Source: Clostridium sp. AT4 (GTDB taxonomy: Bacteria > Bacillota > Clostridia > Lachnospirales > Lachnospiraceae). From it: a DNA stretch of 64,000 bases. Of this stretch, positions 15,281 through 24,494 are shown piece after piece (the first letter of the stretch is position 1; every line of letters starts with the position of its first letter). The stretch is from NCBI RefSeq assembly GCF_001517625.2, contig NZ_LN999825.1, positions 1 through 64,000 on the forward strand, read 5' to 3'. Below the pieces are notes generated by a model. The model was not told the origin of the DNA, did no database searches, and worked only from the letters and a program-made list of their open reading frames with translations. The translations under genes were made by a program, and so were the position numbers.

Positions 15281-15387
15281 GCATCGTTCTTTGACAAGAT
15301 CATATCTATATAGCTGTCTAAAACATAGCTGGGTTTATGGTTTCCCTTTTACCGCCAGCAGTATACCAGTCATATAGTCAATGATGC
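15281..15387 (+). other. Structured 5' leader before the amidohydrolase gene (riboswitch-like)
   Basis: The leader closes on itself: GCATC (15281-15285) pairs with GATGC (15383-15387) and TTGAC (15291-15295) with GTCAA (15377-15381). Inside, CTATAT/ATATAG and a hairpin with GCTGG/CCAGC (15328-15332 with 15355-15359) can form. The AAGGAGG RBS lies just beyond. The layout suits a ligand-sensing or regulatory RNA. The conserved purine-riboswitch core (J2/3 TTTCTACC and the loop-loop contact) is not seen, so no class is assigned. Confidence 0.45.
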
Positions 15388-15414
15388 ACAGATGATTTTA
15401 AGGAGGTCAGTGAT

Positions 15415-16773
15415 ATGAAAACACTGCTTATCAAAAATGTAAAACATCTTGTAACATGTGATACAGATGACCGCGTACTGAATGGCGTAAATGTGTTGGT
15501 ACAGGATGGAATCATTGTCCGGATCGGGCAGGAGGACATGACAGCGGATGATGTGATCGACGCATCCCATATGGTGATGTATCCCGGTTTAATCAATACA
15601 CACCATCATTTATATCAGACATTCAGTCGAAATTTACCTCAGGTACAGAACATGGAGCTGTTTCCATGGCTGAAAACTTTATACGAAATATGGAAAAATG
15701 TAAACGAGAACGTAGCATACTACAGCTCTCTTACAGGTATGGGCGAACTGCTTAAAAATGGCTGTACTACCTGTCTGGATCACCACTATGTATTCCCAAA
15801 GGGCCATAATAAGGGAATTCTGGACGCCCAGTTTGCAGCCGCCGACGCCCTGGGCATCCGTTTCCACGCCACCAGAGGAAGCATGGATTTAAGCGTAAAG
15901 GATGGAGGGCTTCCTCCTGACAGCGTGGTTCAGACCGTGGATGAAATCCTCTCCGACTGCGAAGAGGCCGTAAAGAAGTTCCACGACCCGAACCCTTATG
16001 CCATGCATCAGGTAGCTCTGGCTCCCTGTTCTCCCTTCAGCGTATCCGGAGAGCTGCTGCGCGAATCTGCAAAGCTGGCCCGCAGGCTGAAGGTACGCCT
16101 CCACACCCATCTGGCAGAGACGAAGGATGAGGAAAATTTCACCTTAAGCCATTTTCATATGCGCCCTCTGGAATATATGGAAAGCCTGGGCTGGACAGGG
16201 GATGACGTATGGTATGCTCACGGAATTCATTTTACTGATGAAGAGCTTAAATATCTGGCCCGAACCAAAACCGGAGTTGCCCACTGTCCGATTTCAAACA
16301 TGAAGCTGTCCTCAGGCATTGCGAAGATTCCTCAGATGCTTGAACTGGGTGTTCCCGTAGGCCTTGCGGTAGACGGCTCCGCCAGCAATGACGGCTCCAA
16401 CCTGCTGGAGGAAATGCGCGTGGCCTACCTTCTCCACCGCTTAAACAGCAGCAATCAGGCCCCCGGCGGATATGATATCTTAAAAATGGCAACTGCAGGC
16501 AGCGCCAGCCTTTTAGGCCGTGAAAAGTTGGGACGGATTGCTCCCGGTATGGCTGCCGACTTCTTCCTTGTTGACTTAAACCGGCTGGAGCTGGTGGGCG
16601 CTCAGTTTGACGTAACCTCCATGCTCTGCACCGTTGGTTTAAAGAGCAACGTGGATTATACGGTTGTAAATGGAAATGTTGTGGTGAAAGAAGGAAAGCT
16701 CACCGGAATGGATGAGGAGAAAATTACACGGGAAGCAAATGACCTTGTAACAGACTATCTCAATCAGCCATAA
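15415..16773 (+). CDS. 8-oxoguanine deaminase-like amidohydrolase
   Basis: This 452-residue amidohydrolase-superfamily enzyme of the TrzN/AtzB/SsnA/8-oxoguanine deaminase group carries the metal motif NTHHHLYQ (about 61-68), CLDHHY, a THLAET motif, the histidine of YAHGIH, and the catalytic Asp of AVDGSASNDG. The closest recognised pattern is 8-oxoguanine deaminase, which converts 8-oxoguanine to urate and ammonia. Hydroxydechloroatrazine-type names are often given to the same proteins. The start follows AAGGAGG. It is monocistronic. The substrate assignment rests on overall resemblance. A 14-codon frame with an RBS follows directly (16800-16844) but is not called a gene. Confidence 0.8.
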   Translation: MKTLLIKNVKHLVTCDTDDRVLNGVNVLVQDGIIVRIGQEDMTADDVIDASHMVMYPGLINTHHHLYQTFSRNLPQVQNMELFPWLKTLYEIWKNVNENVAYYSSLTGMGELLKNGCTTCLDHHYVFPKGHNKGILDAQFAAADALGIRFHATRGSMDLSVKDGGLPPDSVVQTVDEILSDCEEAVKKFHDPNPYAMHQVALAPCSPFSVSGELLRESAKLARRLKVRLHTHLAETKDEENFTLSHFHMRPLEYMESLGWTGDDVWYAHGIHFTDEELKYLARTKTGVAHCPISNMKLSSGIAKIPQMLELGVPVGLAVDGSASNDGSNLLEEMRVAYLLHRLNSSNQAPGGYDILKMATAGSASLLGREKLGRIAPGMAADFFLVDLNRLELVGAQFDVTSMLCTVGLKSNVDYTVVNGNVVVKEGKLTGMDEEKITREANDLVTDYLNQP

Positions 16774-16840
16774 GCCGCGGTCCATAGAAAGAAGAGGAAA
16801 TGTCCGGCGGAATGGAGATCATCATGCCAAAGGATCTGGA

Positions 16841-18148
16841 TTAAACCGCATCTGCAGTGTATCCATGCACCCGGTCTGACCAGAGCTTAAGCCCCCAGCC
16901 CATAAGGGCCGTAAGGATCTGGGCTCCGGTCTGGCTCCACCAGACGCCCTTTAATCCCATCCAGGCCGGGAGCACAGGAAGCAGAAGGGCTAAAAATATG
17001 GGTTCTCCATAAACGATCATATAGGAAAATCGGGTCTGTTCTGTGGCGTAAAAGCCAGCAGTTGTAACTCGCAGAAAGGCCAGAAACGGCACCGCCGCCA
17101 GAAATATATACAGATCCGTTCCAACTGCCAGAGATACGGTTTCGGATGCTCCAAACAGAACTCCGATCCCGTTTCTGCACCAATACAAAAGCACTGCCAG
17201 CGCCACTCCCATGACGGCGGCGGCTGCATACGCCATGGTCCGCGTAATGCGGACCTCTTTTTTATTATCCTCGCCGTAAAAGCGGCTCATCAGAGGCTGA
17301 CTCCCATCCCCCACCCCCTGAAGGATCAGATACATAATTGTGATCACATAGGCAATACAGGCATAGCAGGCCACACCTTCAGAACCTCCGTACTGAAGGG
17401 ACGCCCGGTTCATAAGGAGCAGCGAAATCATCGGGCACATGGTAATTCCAAAGGGAGCCAGCCCGATCCGCCAAATGCTGAAAAAAACGGAAAGCGCCTG
17501 GCGCGGGATCCCCACCGGGATTTTCTGCCCTCTCATACACAAAAGGCCGCCTGCCATGGTGACGGCCTGTCCTGCCACAGAGGCCCAGGCCGCTCCCGCC
17601 ATTCCAAGCCGTAAAACCCAGACAAAGAGATAATCTAAAAAAATATTAGTCACAAAACCGCCGATCATACAGTACATGGCCTGTACCGATTTTCCCTGAT
17701 TGCGGATCAGCGGTACAACGCCGGTTCCAAAGACCTGAAAAACAGAACCCAGAACAATAACGGACAGATATTCCCGTCCGGGCTTCATCAGCTCTCCATC
17801 TGCTCCCATAAGGGACAGCAGAGGGTCTGTTAAGGGAAATAAAATGACTGTAAGCAGAATGCCTGTAAGGGCAAGATAAAAAAAGACGCCCTTCATAAAA
17901 TTCTCCGCCTCACTGTCCCTCTTTTCTGCCAGACGAACGGAATACATAACCGCTCCTCCCATACCGGTCCCTGTACCCGCCGCCTGGATCAGGGCAGTGA
18001 CCGGATATGCAATATTGATGGCCGAAAGTCCCGTATCTCCAATGCTGCGTCCTACGAAAAATCCGTCTACGATCGCATAGATCCCGGAGAGCGCAAAGGC
18101 AAATACGGCCGGAAACACACAGGCTGCAAAGGGTTTAAAACGCCCCAT
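16841..18148 (-). CDS. MATE-family efflux transporter
   Basis: This 435-residue membrane protein has twelve hydrophobic segments in two halves and the MATE start region PAVFAFALSGIYAIVDGFFVGRSIGDTGLSA (split here as GIYAIVDGFFVGR). It exports drugs or metabolites using Na+ or H+; the substrate is unknown. GGAG lies near its ATG. It faces the amidohydrolase gene tail-to-tail with 67 bases between them. A second, distinct MATE gene lies at 59782-61143. Confidence 0.92.
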   Translation of the reverse strand: MGRFKPFAACVFPAVFAFALSGIYAIVDGFFVGRSIGDTGLSAINIAYPVTALIQAAGTGTGMGGAVMYSVRLAEKRDSEAENFMKGVFFYLALTGILLTVILFPLTDPLLSLMGADGELMKPGREYLSVIVLGSVFQVFGTGVVPLIRNQGKSVQAMYCMIGGFVTNIFLDYLFVWVLRLGMAGAAWASVAGQAVTMAGGLLCMRGQKIPVGIPRQALSVFFSIWRIGLAPFGITMCPMISLLLMNRASLQYGGSEGVACYACIAYVITIMYLILQGVGDGSQPLMSRFYGEDNKKEVRITRTMAYAAAAVMGVALAVLLYWCRNGIGVLFGASETVSLAVGTDLYIFLAAVPFLAFLRVTTAGFYATEQTRFSYMIVYGEPIFLALLLPVLPAWMGLKGVWWSQTGAQILTALMGWGLKLWSDRVHGYTADAV

Positions 18149-18180
18149 TTCTCCAAATACCTCCTATCGTAAAAATAAGA

Positions 18181-18214
18181 CTGCCTTAAATGCCCCAAAA
18201 GCATCTTAAAGCAG
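18181..18214 (-). terminator. Terminator of the DUF1858 gene
   Basis: On the minus strand, CTGCTTTAAGATGC pairs with GGCATTTAAGGCAG (with wobbles) and is followed by TCTTATTTTTA, between the DUF1858 gene and the MATE gene. Confidence 0.65.
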
Positions 18215-18246
18215 CCCTATCCTGTCTCTGCATATGCAGACCTGTC

Positions 18247-18447
18247 TTACTTATCAGCAAGAATCTCATTCATCTGAGATACCAGGGTATCGCAGTCAAT
18301 CCCATGTACCATGCAGGCCTCTTCCAGAGACTCAGCCTGAGAAGCCGGGCAGCCTAAGCAGTGCATGCCAGCGCCCATCAGCATCTGAGGGATCAGCTCA
18401 TGCATCTGGATCAGCTCGCCGATGAGCATTGTCTTTTCAATCTTCAT
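18247..18447 (-). CDS. DUF1858 small protein
   Basis: This 66-residue protein is a complete DUF1858 domain with IGELIQMHELIPQMLMGAGMHCLGCPAS. The conserved Cys pair in CLGC is typical. Such proteins stand alone or at the N-terminus of ScdA/Ric-type and hybrid-cluster proteins, and are thought to act in redox or Fe-S chemistry. ATG at 18447 is chosen because AAGGAGG lies nine bases upstream; a longer frame has no RBS. It is divergent from pflB and shares its upstream region, which suggests anaerobic expression. Confidence 0.85.
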   Translation of the reverse strand: MKIEKTMLIGELIQMHELIPQMLMGAGMHCLGCPASQAESLEEACMVHGIDCDTLVSQMNEILADK

Positions 18448-18648
18448 CTGTATTTTCCTCCTTATTATCTGTAATACTTTCATATTAAAAGTATTCTGCG
18501 CATTTTTATTCGCTTTTATCAGCATAATACATTTTGTTTTTTTTGGCAAGCCCTGTATTTTCCTGTATCATTTTTCAATTTTTCTGGTATAGTATTGTTT
18601 GTCTAAAGTTATGTATTTTTTGGGATACAGTATACAATTTTATTGATT

Positions 18649-18686
18649 TGTTGCATTTGCAACAGATTTTTTCATGAAATTATAGT
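18649..18686 (+). promoter_or_regulatory. pflB promoter with a palindromic operator
   Basis: TTGCAA (18657-18662), an 18-base spacer and TATAGT (18681-18686) form the promoter. Its -35 is covered by a perfect inverted repeat, TGTTGCA-TT-TGCAACA (18649-18664). A dimeric regulator binding there would block RNA polymerase. The motif is not a clear Rex, Fnr or CcpA site, so the regulator is not named. Confidence 0.55.
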
Positions 18687-18755
18687 AGACTAACTTTATT
18701 CAAAGAGATACCCCAAAAAGTATCCCCAAATCACATTTTACAGGAGGAAACGTCC

Positions 18756-20864
18756 ATGAGAACAGAATGGAACACATTTACACCAGGTGTATGGCAGCAT
18801 GAAATCAATGTCCGCGACTTCATCCAGAAAAACTACACCCCCTACGACGGCGATGACGCCTTCCTTGAAGGGCCTACAAAAAATACAGAGGCTCTCTGGA
18901 ATCAGGTAATGGAGCTCTCTGCCAAAGAGCGTGAGGCCGGCGGCGTACTGGATATGGATACCAAGATCATTTCCACCATTACGTCTCATGGCCCCGGATA
19001 CCTGGATAAAGATAAAGAAACCATTGTGGGCTTCCAGACAGACAAACCCTTTAAGCGGGCGCTGCAGCCTTACGGCGGTATCCGCATGGCAGTAAAGGCC
19101 TGCCAGGACAACGGCTATGAGGTAGACCCTGAAATCGTAGAGTTTTTCACAAAGCACAGAAAAACCCACAATGCGGGCGTATTTGACGCCTACACCCCGG
19201 AGATGAGAGCCTGCCGTTCCAGCCACATCATCACCGGTCTTCCGGATGCCTACGGACGTGGACGCATTATCGGCGATTACCGCCGTGTAGCGCTTTACGG
19301 TGTAGATGCTCTGATCGAAGAGAAGAAAGAGGAAAAGGATTCTACCAGAACCATTATGTACTCTGATGTAATCCGTGAGCGGGAGGAGCTTTCCGAGCAG
19401 ATCCGTGCACTTGAGGAATTAAAGGAGCTGGGACGCATCTATGGCTTCGATATTTCAAAGCCTGCAAAGGATGTAAAGGAAGCCATCCAGTGGCTGTACT
19501 TCGGCTATCTGGCAGCCGTAAAGGAGCAGAACGGCGCAGCTATGTCCCTGGGACGCACCTCAACCTTCTTAGATATCTATGCCGAGCGCGACTTAAAGGC
19601 AGGAACGTACACCGAGCAGGAAATCCAGGAGTTTGTAGACCACTTTATCATGAAGCTGCGTCTGGTGAAATTCGCTCGTACTCCTGAGTACAATGAACTG
19701 TTCTCCGGCGATCCTACCTGGGTAACTGAGTCCATCGGCGGCATCGGCCTGGACGGACGTCCTCTGGTAACAAAGATGTCCTTCCGCTACCTGCACACCT
19801 TAAAGAACCTGGGTACTGCGCCTGAGCCAAATCTGACCGTACTGTGGTCCACAAGGCTGCCTGAGGCATTTAAGCGCTTCTGCGCAAAAACCTCCATTGA
19901 GTCTTCTTCTATTCAGTACGAAAATGATGACCTCATGCGCGTAACACATGGCGATGACTACGCAATCGCCTGCTGTGTTTCCAGTATGCGCGTGGGCAAG
20001 GAAATGCAGTTCTTCGGCGCAAGAGCCAACCTGGCAAAGTGTCTGCTCTATGCCATCAACGGCGGCGTAGACGAGATCTCCGGCAAGCAGATCGGACCTA
20101 AGTACCGCCCCGTTACCAGCGAATACCTGGATTATGACGAGGTAATGGACAAATATAAGGATATGATGAAATGGCTGGCAGGCGTTTATGTAAATGCCTT
20201 AAACATCATCCACTACAACCATGACCGCTACTGCTATGAGCGCCTGCAGATGGCTCTTCATGACAAGAAGGTAACACGCTGGTTTGCAACCGGTATTGCC
20301 GGCCTGTCCGTTGTGGCTGACTCCTTATCTGCCATCAAGTATGCAAAGGTAAAGACCGTCCGCAACGAAAAGGGCATTGTAACCGATTACATTGTAGAGG
20401 GAGATTTCCCGAAATATGGAAATAATGATGACCGGGTGGATCAGATTGCTTCTGACCTTGTACACACCTTTATGAGCTATATCAAGGGAAATCACACCTA
20501 CAGAGGCGGTATCCCTACCACTTCCATTTTAACCATTACCTCCAATGTAGTTTATGGAAAGAATACCGGCTCTACTCCTGACGGAAGAAAGGCCGGACAG
20601 CCCTTTGCACCAGGCGCCAACCCTATGCACCACAGAGACAGCCACGGCGCAGTTGCTTCCCTGGCATCTGTAGCGAAGCTTCCATTCCGTGATGCGCAGG
20701 ACGGTATTTCCAACACATTCTCCATTATTCCGGGAGCACTTGGAAAGGACGATCAGGTCTTCATGGGCGACCTGGAAGTAGAATTAAACGGCTGCGCCGG
20801 CTGTGAAGTGGGCGGAAACCTTTTTGAGGGTCTGGACACGGAAGCAGACAGCGAGGAAGCTTAA
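18756..20864 (+). CDS. pflB: Pyruvate formate-lyase catalytic subunit lacking its glycyl-radical domain
   Basis: This 702-residue protein carries the PFL ten-stranded barrel: the adjacent catalytic cysteines Cys406-Cys407 in AIACCVSS, and [14 protein letters not shown] near the N-terminus. Pyruvate and CoA become acetyl-CoA and formate. Ordinary PflB has about 740-760 residues and ends in the RVSGYAV glycyl-radical segment. This protein stops before it, with a Cys-containing acidic tail ([10 protein letters not shown] ... EADSEEA). The radical segment is the next gene, 46 bases downstream. The split falls exactly at the linker between barrel and radical domain and both parts have start and stop signals, so it looks functional. 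The start follows AGGAGG. Confidence 0.93.
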   Translation: MRTEWNTFTPGVWQHEINVRDFIQKNYTPYDGDDAFLEGPTKNTEALWNQVMELSAKEREAGGVLDMDTKIISTITSHGPGYLDKDKETIVGFQTDKPFKRALQPYGGIRMAVKACQDNGYEVDPEIVEFFTKHRKTHNAGVFDAYTPEMRACRSSHIITGLPDAYGRGRIIGDYRRVALYGVDALIEEKKEEKDSTRTIMYSDVIREREELSEQIRALEELKELGRIYGFDISKPAKDVKEAIQWLYFGYLAAVKEQNGAAMSLGRTSTFLDIYAERDLKAGTYTEQEIQEFVDHFIMKLRLVKFARTPEYNELFSGDPTWVTESIGGIGLDGRPLVTKMSFRYLHTLKNLGTAPEPNLTVLWSTRLPEAFKRFCAKTSIESSSIQYENDDLMRVTHGDDYAIACCVSSMRVGKEMQFFGARANLAKCLLYAINGGVDEISGKQIGPKYRPVTSEYLDYDEVMDKYKDMMKWLAGVYVNALNIIHYNHDRYCYERLQMALHDKKVTRWFATGIAGLSVVADSLSAIKYAKVKTVRNEKGIVTDYIVEGDFPKYGNNDDRVDQIASDLVHTFMSYIKGNHTYRGGIPTTSILTITSNVVYGKNTGSTPDGRKAGQPFAPGANPMHHRDSHGAVASLASVAKLPFRDAQDGISNTFSIIPGALGKDDQVFMGDLEVELNGCAGCEVGGNLFEGLDTEADSEEA

Positions 20865-20910
20865 GCAGCATTTAACCAACTTTATTTTTAAGAAAGCGAG
20901 GACAATCACT

Positions 20911-21156
20911 ATGGTAAAAGCAAGCGAGGCACAGATCGACAACCTGGTATCCCTGTTAGACGGATATGCCGCTGAGGGAGGACATCACTTAAATGTAAAT
21001 GTATTTTCCAAAGAGACTCTTCTGGACGCTCAGGCTCATCCTGAAAAATATCCTCAGCTCACTGTGCGCGTTTCCGGCTATGCCGTAAACTTCAACAAGC
21101 TCACAAAGGCACAGCAGGACGAGGTTATTTCCAGAACCTTCCACGACGCTATTTAA
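20911..21156 (+). CDS. grcA: Stand-alone glycyl-radical subunit of pyruvate formate-lyase (GrcA-like)
   Basis: This 81-residue protein matches the C-terminal glycyl-radical domain of [21 protein letters not shown], then [12 protein letters not shown] with the radical Gly56, and a terminal RTFHDAI. It resembles E. coli GrcA (YfiD), which replaces the oxygen-damaged radical domain of PflB. Here the partner PflB has no such domain of its own, so this small protein must supply the radical for any activity. ATG at 20911 is preceded by GCGAGG. A longer open frame from 20803 overlaps pflB and is not used. It lies between pflB and the activase gene. Confidence 0.92.
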   Translation: MVKASEAQIDNLVSLLDGYAAEGGHHLNVNVFSKETLLDAQAHPEKYPQLTVRVSGYAVNFNKLTKAQQDEVISRTFHDAI

Positions 21157-21228
21157 TCATATGATGACCGAACAGGCAGATGCATTCCGGCATCTGCCTG
21201 CGGCTTTTAAGAAACGGAGGTTTTCATT

Positions 21229-21975
21229 ATGTCAGGACGGGTACATTCCATTGAAAGCTGCGGTACGGTAGACGGGCCGGGAATCCGCATGGTAGTATTT
21301 TTAAGCGGATGTCCCATGCGCTGCCTTTACTGCCATAATCCCGATACCTGGGATCCAAAGGGCGGCACTCTCACCTCAGTGGAGGAGCTTTTAGCCCAGT
21401 ATGATAAAATGAAGCATTTCTATACCAAAGGCGGAATCACAGTCAGCGGCGGGGAACCCCTGATGCAGATCCGCTTTGTAACAGAGCTTTTTACAGAGGC
21501 AAAAAAAAGGGGCATCCACACCTGTCTGGACACCTCCGGCATCACCTTCCATCCGGAAAATCCGGCTGTCCTGGAGCAGTTTGACCGCCTGATGGCTGTA
21601 ACCGATCTGGTGCTTTTAGATATCAAGCACATTGACCCGACGGAACATGAAAAGCTCTGCAGCCAGCCCCAGCAGCCGGTGATGGCCTTTGAATCTTATC
21701 TTGAGGAAAAGAAAATCCCTGTATGGATCCGCCATGTAGTGGTTCCGGGAATCACTGACCAGGAGGAATATCTTCTAAGGCTTGGCCAATATCTGGGAAT
21801 GCGTTCCAATATTAAGGCTCTGGACGTACTGCCCTATCACGATATGGGAAAGGTGAAATACAAAAATCTGGGAATCCCCTATCCCCTTGAACATACTGCT
21901 CCTCTTTCAAAAGAGGCAGCTGCAAAAGCCCGCCAGATCATCCTGAAAGGAATGAGGGAAAGCCGGGGACTATAG
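21229..21975 (+). CDS. pflA: Pyruvate formate-lyase activating enzyme
   Basis: This 248-residue radical-SAM enzyme has the cluster motif CPMRCLYC (Cys28, Cys32, Cys35), GPGIR near the start, and the TVSGGEPL segment of the family. It uses SAM and a [4Fe-4S] cluster to abstract hydrogen from the radical glycine of PFL. Here that glycine is on the separate GrcA-like protein, so this enzyme must recognise the small subunit. The start follows CGGAGG. Operon order is pflB-grcA-pflA. A weak hairpin follows at 21974-22005. Confidence 0.94.
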   Translation: MSGRVHSIESCGTVDGPGIRMVVFLSGCPMRCLYCHNPDTWDPKGGTLTSVEELLAQYDKMKHFYTKGGITVSGGEPLMQIRFVTELFTEAKKRGIHTCLDTSGITFHPENPAVLEQFDRLMAVTDLVLLDIKHIDPTEHEKLCSQPQQPVMAFESYLEEKKIPVWIRHVVVPGITDQEEYLLRLGQYLGMRSNIKALDVLPYHDMGKVKYKNLGIPYPLEHTAPLSKEAAAKARQIILKGMRESRGL

Positions 21976-22099
21976 GGGATTGCTTTCAAATTTGTACAAT
22001 CCCCTGCCTTTCCGGCAGCATTTTCCTCTTGAATAATTAAGAGTTTTAGTATAGAATATAAGAACAATGTATACATTAAATAAAGGAGGTACTTTCATT

Positions 22100-22267
22100 A
22101 TGGCACACGTAATTACTGACGCTTGCGTAAGCTGCGGAACCTGTGCTGGCGAATGTCCAGTAAATGCAATCTCTGAAGGAGACGGCAAGTACGTTATCGA
22201 CGCTGACGCTTGCATCGACTGCGGAACTTGTGCAGCTGCTTGCCCAACAGGCGCTATCGAGGCTTAA
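22100..22267 (+). CDS. 2[4Fe-4S] ferredoxin
   Basis: This 55-residue clostridial-type ferredoxin has two CxxCxxCxxxCP motifs: CVSCGTCAGECP and CIDCGTCAAACP. It is a small soluble electron carrier for fermentation and radical enzymes. The start at 22100 follows AAAGGAGGT by nine bases. It lies after pflA, separated by a weak hairpin, and has its own strong terminator, so it may be a separate abundant transcript. Confidence 0.95.
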   Translation: MAHVITDACVSCGTCAGECPVNAISEGDGKYVIDADACIDCGTCAAACPTGAIEA

Positions 22268-22281
22268 TTCAGCTACATAAA

Positions 22282-22327
22282 AGACCACTGCATATGCCAA
22301 AAGGCAGACGCGCAGTGGTCTTTTTTT
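22282..22327 (+). terminator. Ferredoxin terminator
   Basis: A perfect 10-bp stem, AGACCACTGC (22282-22291) with GCAGTGGTCT (22312-22321), followed by a run of seven T. Confidence 0.92.
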
Positions 22328-22343
22328 GTTAAGGAGGATTCTT

Positions 22344-23069
22344 ATGACACCTGTAAAACCCATCATCGGTATCACACCTTCACACAATACAGAAAATGAC
22401 GACACCAGCCTCCGACCCACCTACCCCAGAGCAATCCGGGCAGCCGGCGGTCTGACGATCCTTCTTCCTCTGGAGGGCACCGACGAGGACTGGCGCCAGC
22501 TGGCCGCCATGTGTGACGGCTTTCTCTTTTCTGGCGGCCCGGATCTTCATCCCTTTTTATTTGGGGATGAAACACATTCTGCCTGCGGGAATGTATCTCC
22601 TGTCAGAGATTCCATGGAAATCCGCCTCCTTAAAGCTGCCATGGAGCTGAAAAAGCCCATTTTAGGTATCTGCCGGGGCATACAGCTTTTAAATGTGGCT
22701 CTTGGCGGAACCATTTACCAGGATATCCCAAGCCAGATGGAGCGGACCTTTCCCCTGGCCCACAAGCAGCCCTTTTACTATACCGTGCCGTCTCATCATG
22801 TGGATATAAAAAAGGGAAGCCTTTTGTCAAAGGCTTCCGGCGGCCTGGAGCGTATTTCTGTCAACAGCCAGCATCATCAGGCCATTAAGGATGCTGCTCC
22901 GGGCCTTATACCTGTAGGCTGGGCTCCGGATGGAGTCATCGAGGCTGTAGAAAAGCCGGATTACCCCTTTTTTCTTGGGGTACAGTGGCATCCGGAATAT
23001 CTCTGGCAGAATGACCCGGCGGCCATGGGGCTGTTCCGGCTTTTTGTAGAGACCTGCAAAGCTTCATAG
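22344..23069 (+). CDS. Class I glutamine amidotransferase-like hydrolase (peptidase C26)
   Basis: This 241-residue protein has the gamma-glutamyl-gamma-aminobutyrate hydrolase (PuuD-type) pattern. The nucleophile Cys lies in KPILGICRGIQLLN, and the His-Glu pair is in VQWHPE near the C-terminus. PuuD-type enzymes hydrolyse gamma-glutamyl amides; related ones act on other gamma-glutamyl compounds. No putrescine-pathway genes are nearby, so the substrate is open. The start at 22344 follows AAGGAGG; a TTG eighteen bases earlier is not needed. Confidence 0.85.
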   Translation: MTPVKPIIGITPSHNTENDDTSLRPTYPRAIRAAGGLTILLPLEGTDEDWRQLAAMCDGFLFSGGPDLHPFLFGDETHSACGNVSPVRDSMEIRLLKAAMELKKPILGICRGIQLLNVALGGTIYQDIPSQMERTFPLAHKQPFYYTVPSHHVDIKKGSLLSKASGGLERISVNSQHHQAIKDAAPGLIPVGWAPDGVIEAVEKPDYPFFLGVQWHPEYLWQNDPAAMGLFRLFVETCKAS

Positions 23070-23070
23070 A

Positions 23071-23871
23071 TCATTCTGCGTCTATGATCTCTCCTGCCAT
23101 CTGGTAAAATTCCTCCGGCGTCATTTCCACATCAAAGCCCAGAAGAGTATAAAACTGTCCGTTGTCCTCCCAGGTAAGCGTCTGGGCTGTCTGGTCGATC
23201 ACCCGGTCTGTACCGTATGAAATAACCAGCTCTCCGGCTGCCTCCTGGGCCTTCTCTTCTGCGCTTGGCTCATAATCCGGGGGAACCATACGGTAATGAT
23301 CCTGGCTGTACTTTAATGTAATCCCCTCATGCACGGCGGTCTGATCGGGAGCATCGGATTCATCAAATAAATTGCCGTGTTCGATATTCAGGCTCAGATC
23401 CGCCATATTTTCCTTTGAATACATCAGAGACAGATCCTGCTGCTCCTTTACCACATTTCCCTGCTCATCCTCTCCCCTGCTGTAAACAGGAGTACCATAT
23501 GCAAAGCGGTATCCGTTTGAAAATGCCTCCGGCGCCTTTGTGTTAAGTCCCAGCTGCTCTTCCTTCTCTGCCAGCTGGCTGTATTCCGTGAAATCCTCTG
23601 CATGGCTGGAGGAGGATATAGCTGTCTTTACCTGCCCTGCCGCCACTGCGGTCATTGCTCCAACCAAACATACTGCTGCTGCCAAAATAGCTGTTTTCCT
23701 CATATTCCATGTTTTTCTCATTGAACCTTCCTCCTCTATTCTCTGATAAACGCCTCTGCACATCCGTTCTGTCTGCTCTGGCCCGATCGCCAGCGTCTCT
23801 GCCTGTTCCTTCAATGCATTCCGGAGAAACGAATCCATTTTTTCATCTTCTCTGCCTGTCAGCTGCTTCAT
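23071..23871 (-). CDS. Anti-sigma factor-like membrane protein
   Basis: This 266-residue protein has an N-terminal cytosolic part (about 1-58), one TM helix (about 60-82, AILAAAVCLVGAMTAVAAG), and an extracellular part of about 180 residues. Its start overlaps the ECF sigma stop codon by four bases (ATGA), which is typical of a sigma/anti-sigma pair. The N-terminal part would bind the sigma factor and the outside part would sense a signal. It resembles DUF4179-type proteins but the family cannot be fixed. The signal is unknown. Confidence 0.75.
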   Translation of the reverse strand: MKQLTGREDEKMDSFLRNALKEQAETLAIGPEQTERMCRGVYQRIEEEGSMRKTWNMRKTAILAAAVCLVGAMTAVAAGQVKTAISSSSHAEDFTEYSQLAEKEEQLGLNTKAPEAFSNGYRFAYGTPVYSRGEDEQGNVVKEQQDLSLMYSKENMADLSLNIEHGNLFDESDAPDQTAVHEGITLKYSQDHYRMVPPDYEPSAEEKAQEAAGELVISYGTDRVIDQTAQTLTWEDNGQFYTLLGFDVEMTPEEFYQMAGEIIDAE

Positions 23872-24434
23872 AAAAGTGCCTCCCTTCCCATGGCGCGCTC
23901 CTTTGTAAGCTCTGTCTTCAGATTCTTTCTGGCTGTAAACAGCCGGGATTTTACAGTTCCTTCCAAACAGCCCGCCACTGCTGCAATCTCCCGTGTGGAC
24001 ATTCCATTATAATAATACAACACTAAAACAGTACGCTGTTTGACCGGAAGAGCTGCTATAGCTGCAAACAGTTCCTGCCTTCCGGAAGCATTTACTACAT
24101 CATCCAGCACAGATCCATTTCCGGAGGTATCCTCAGAAGGCACCTCCTCTACAGGCTGTTCTCTCCTATTCCTTCTTCCCACCCGCCATGCTTCTCTGGT
24201 CATGGTTCGATAAAGCCATTTCCCTATATGCTCCGGATCCCGGATCCGCATCCGGTTGATCCAGCAGGCAGTAAATGTCTCCTGAACAATGTCCTCACTG
24301 TCCGCCCTGTTTCCTGCGATCAGATACGCTGCCCGCAGAAGGCCCGGATAAAAATGTCTCATCAACTCGTCAAATGCCTCCCGGTCTCCCGCCGCAACCC
24401 TGCATGCCAGGCTTTTGGCCCACTGCTCATCCAT
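23868..24434 (-). CDS. ECF-family RNA polymerase sigma factor
   Basis: This 188-residue sigma-70 family protein has region 2 (DELMRHFYPGLLRAAYLIAG and DSEDIVQETF) and region 4 (LPVKQRTVLVLYYYNGMSTREIA) joined by a polar linker. ECF factors direct polymerase to stress promoters and are held by an anti-sigma factor, here the coupled downstream gene. A possible self-recognised promoter lies upstream (24495-24523). The RBS is AAGGAGG. Confidence 0.92.
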   Translation of the reverse strand: MDEQWAKSLACRVAAGDREAFDELMRHFYPGLLRAAYLIAGNRADSEDIVQETFTACWINRMRIRDPEHIGKWLYRTMTREAWRVGRRNRREQPVEEVPSEDTSGNGSVLDDVVNASGRQELFAAIAALPVKQRTVLVLYYYNGMSTREIAAVAGCLEGTVKSRLFTARKNLKTELTKERAMGREALL

Positions 24435-24494
24435 GGCCGTTCCTCCTTGTTTCTTGTTGAATCATTTTGTTGTCTTTTTGGGTGCACCTGTTAT

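Noticed and set aside
15281-15387. Purine riboswitch
   Set aside because: The leader folds, but the conserved three-way-junction core and loop motifs could not be matched, so the class was not assigned.
16800-16844. 14-codon ORF with an RBS after the amidohydrolase gene
   Set aside because: It is too short and has no recognisable product. It overlaps the end of the convergent MATE gene and may be the remnant of a lost downstream gene.
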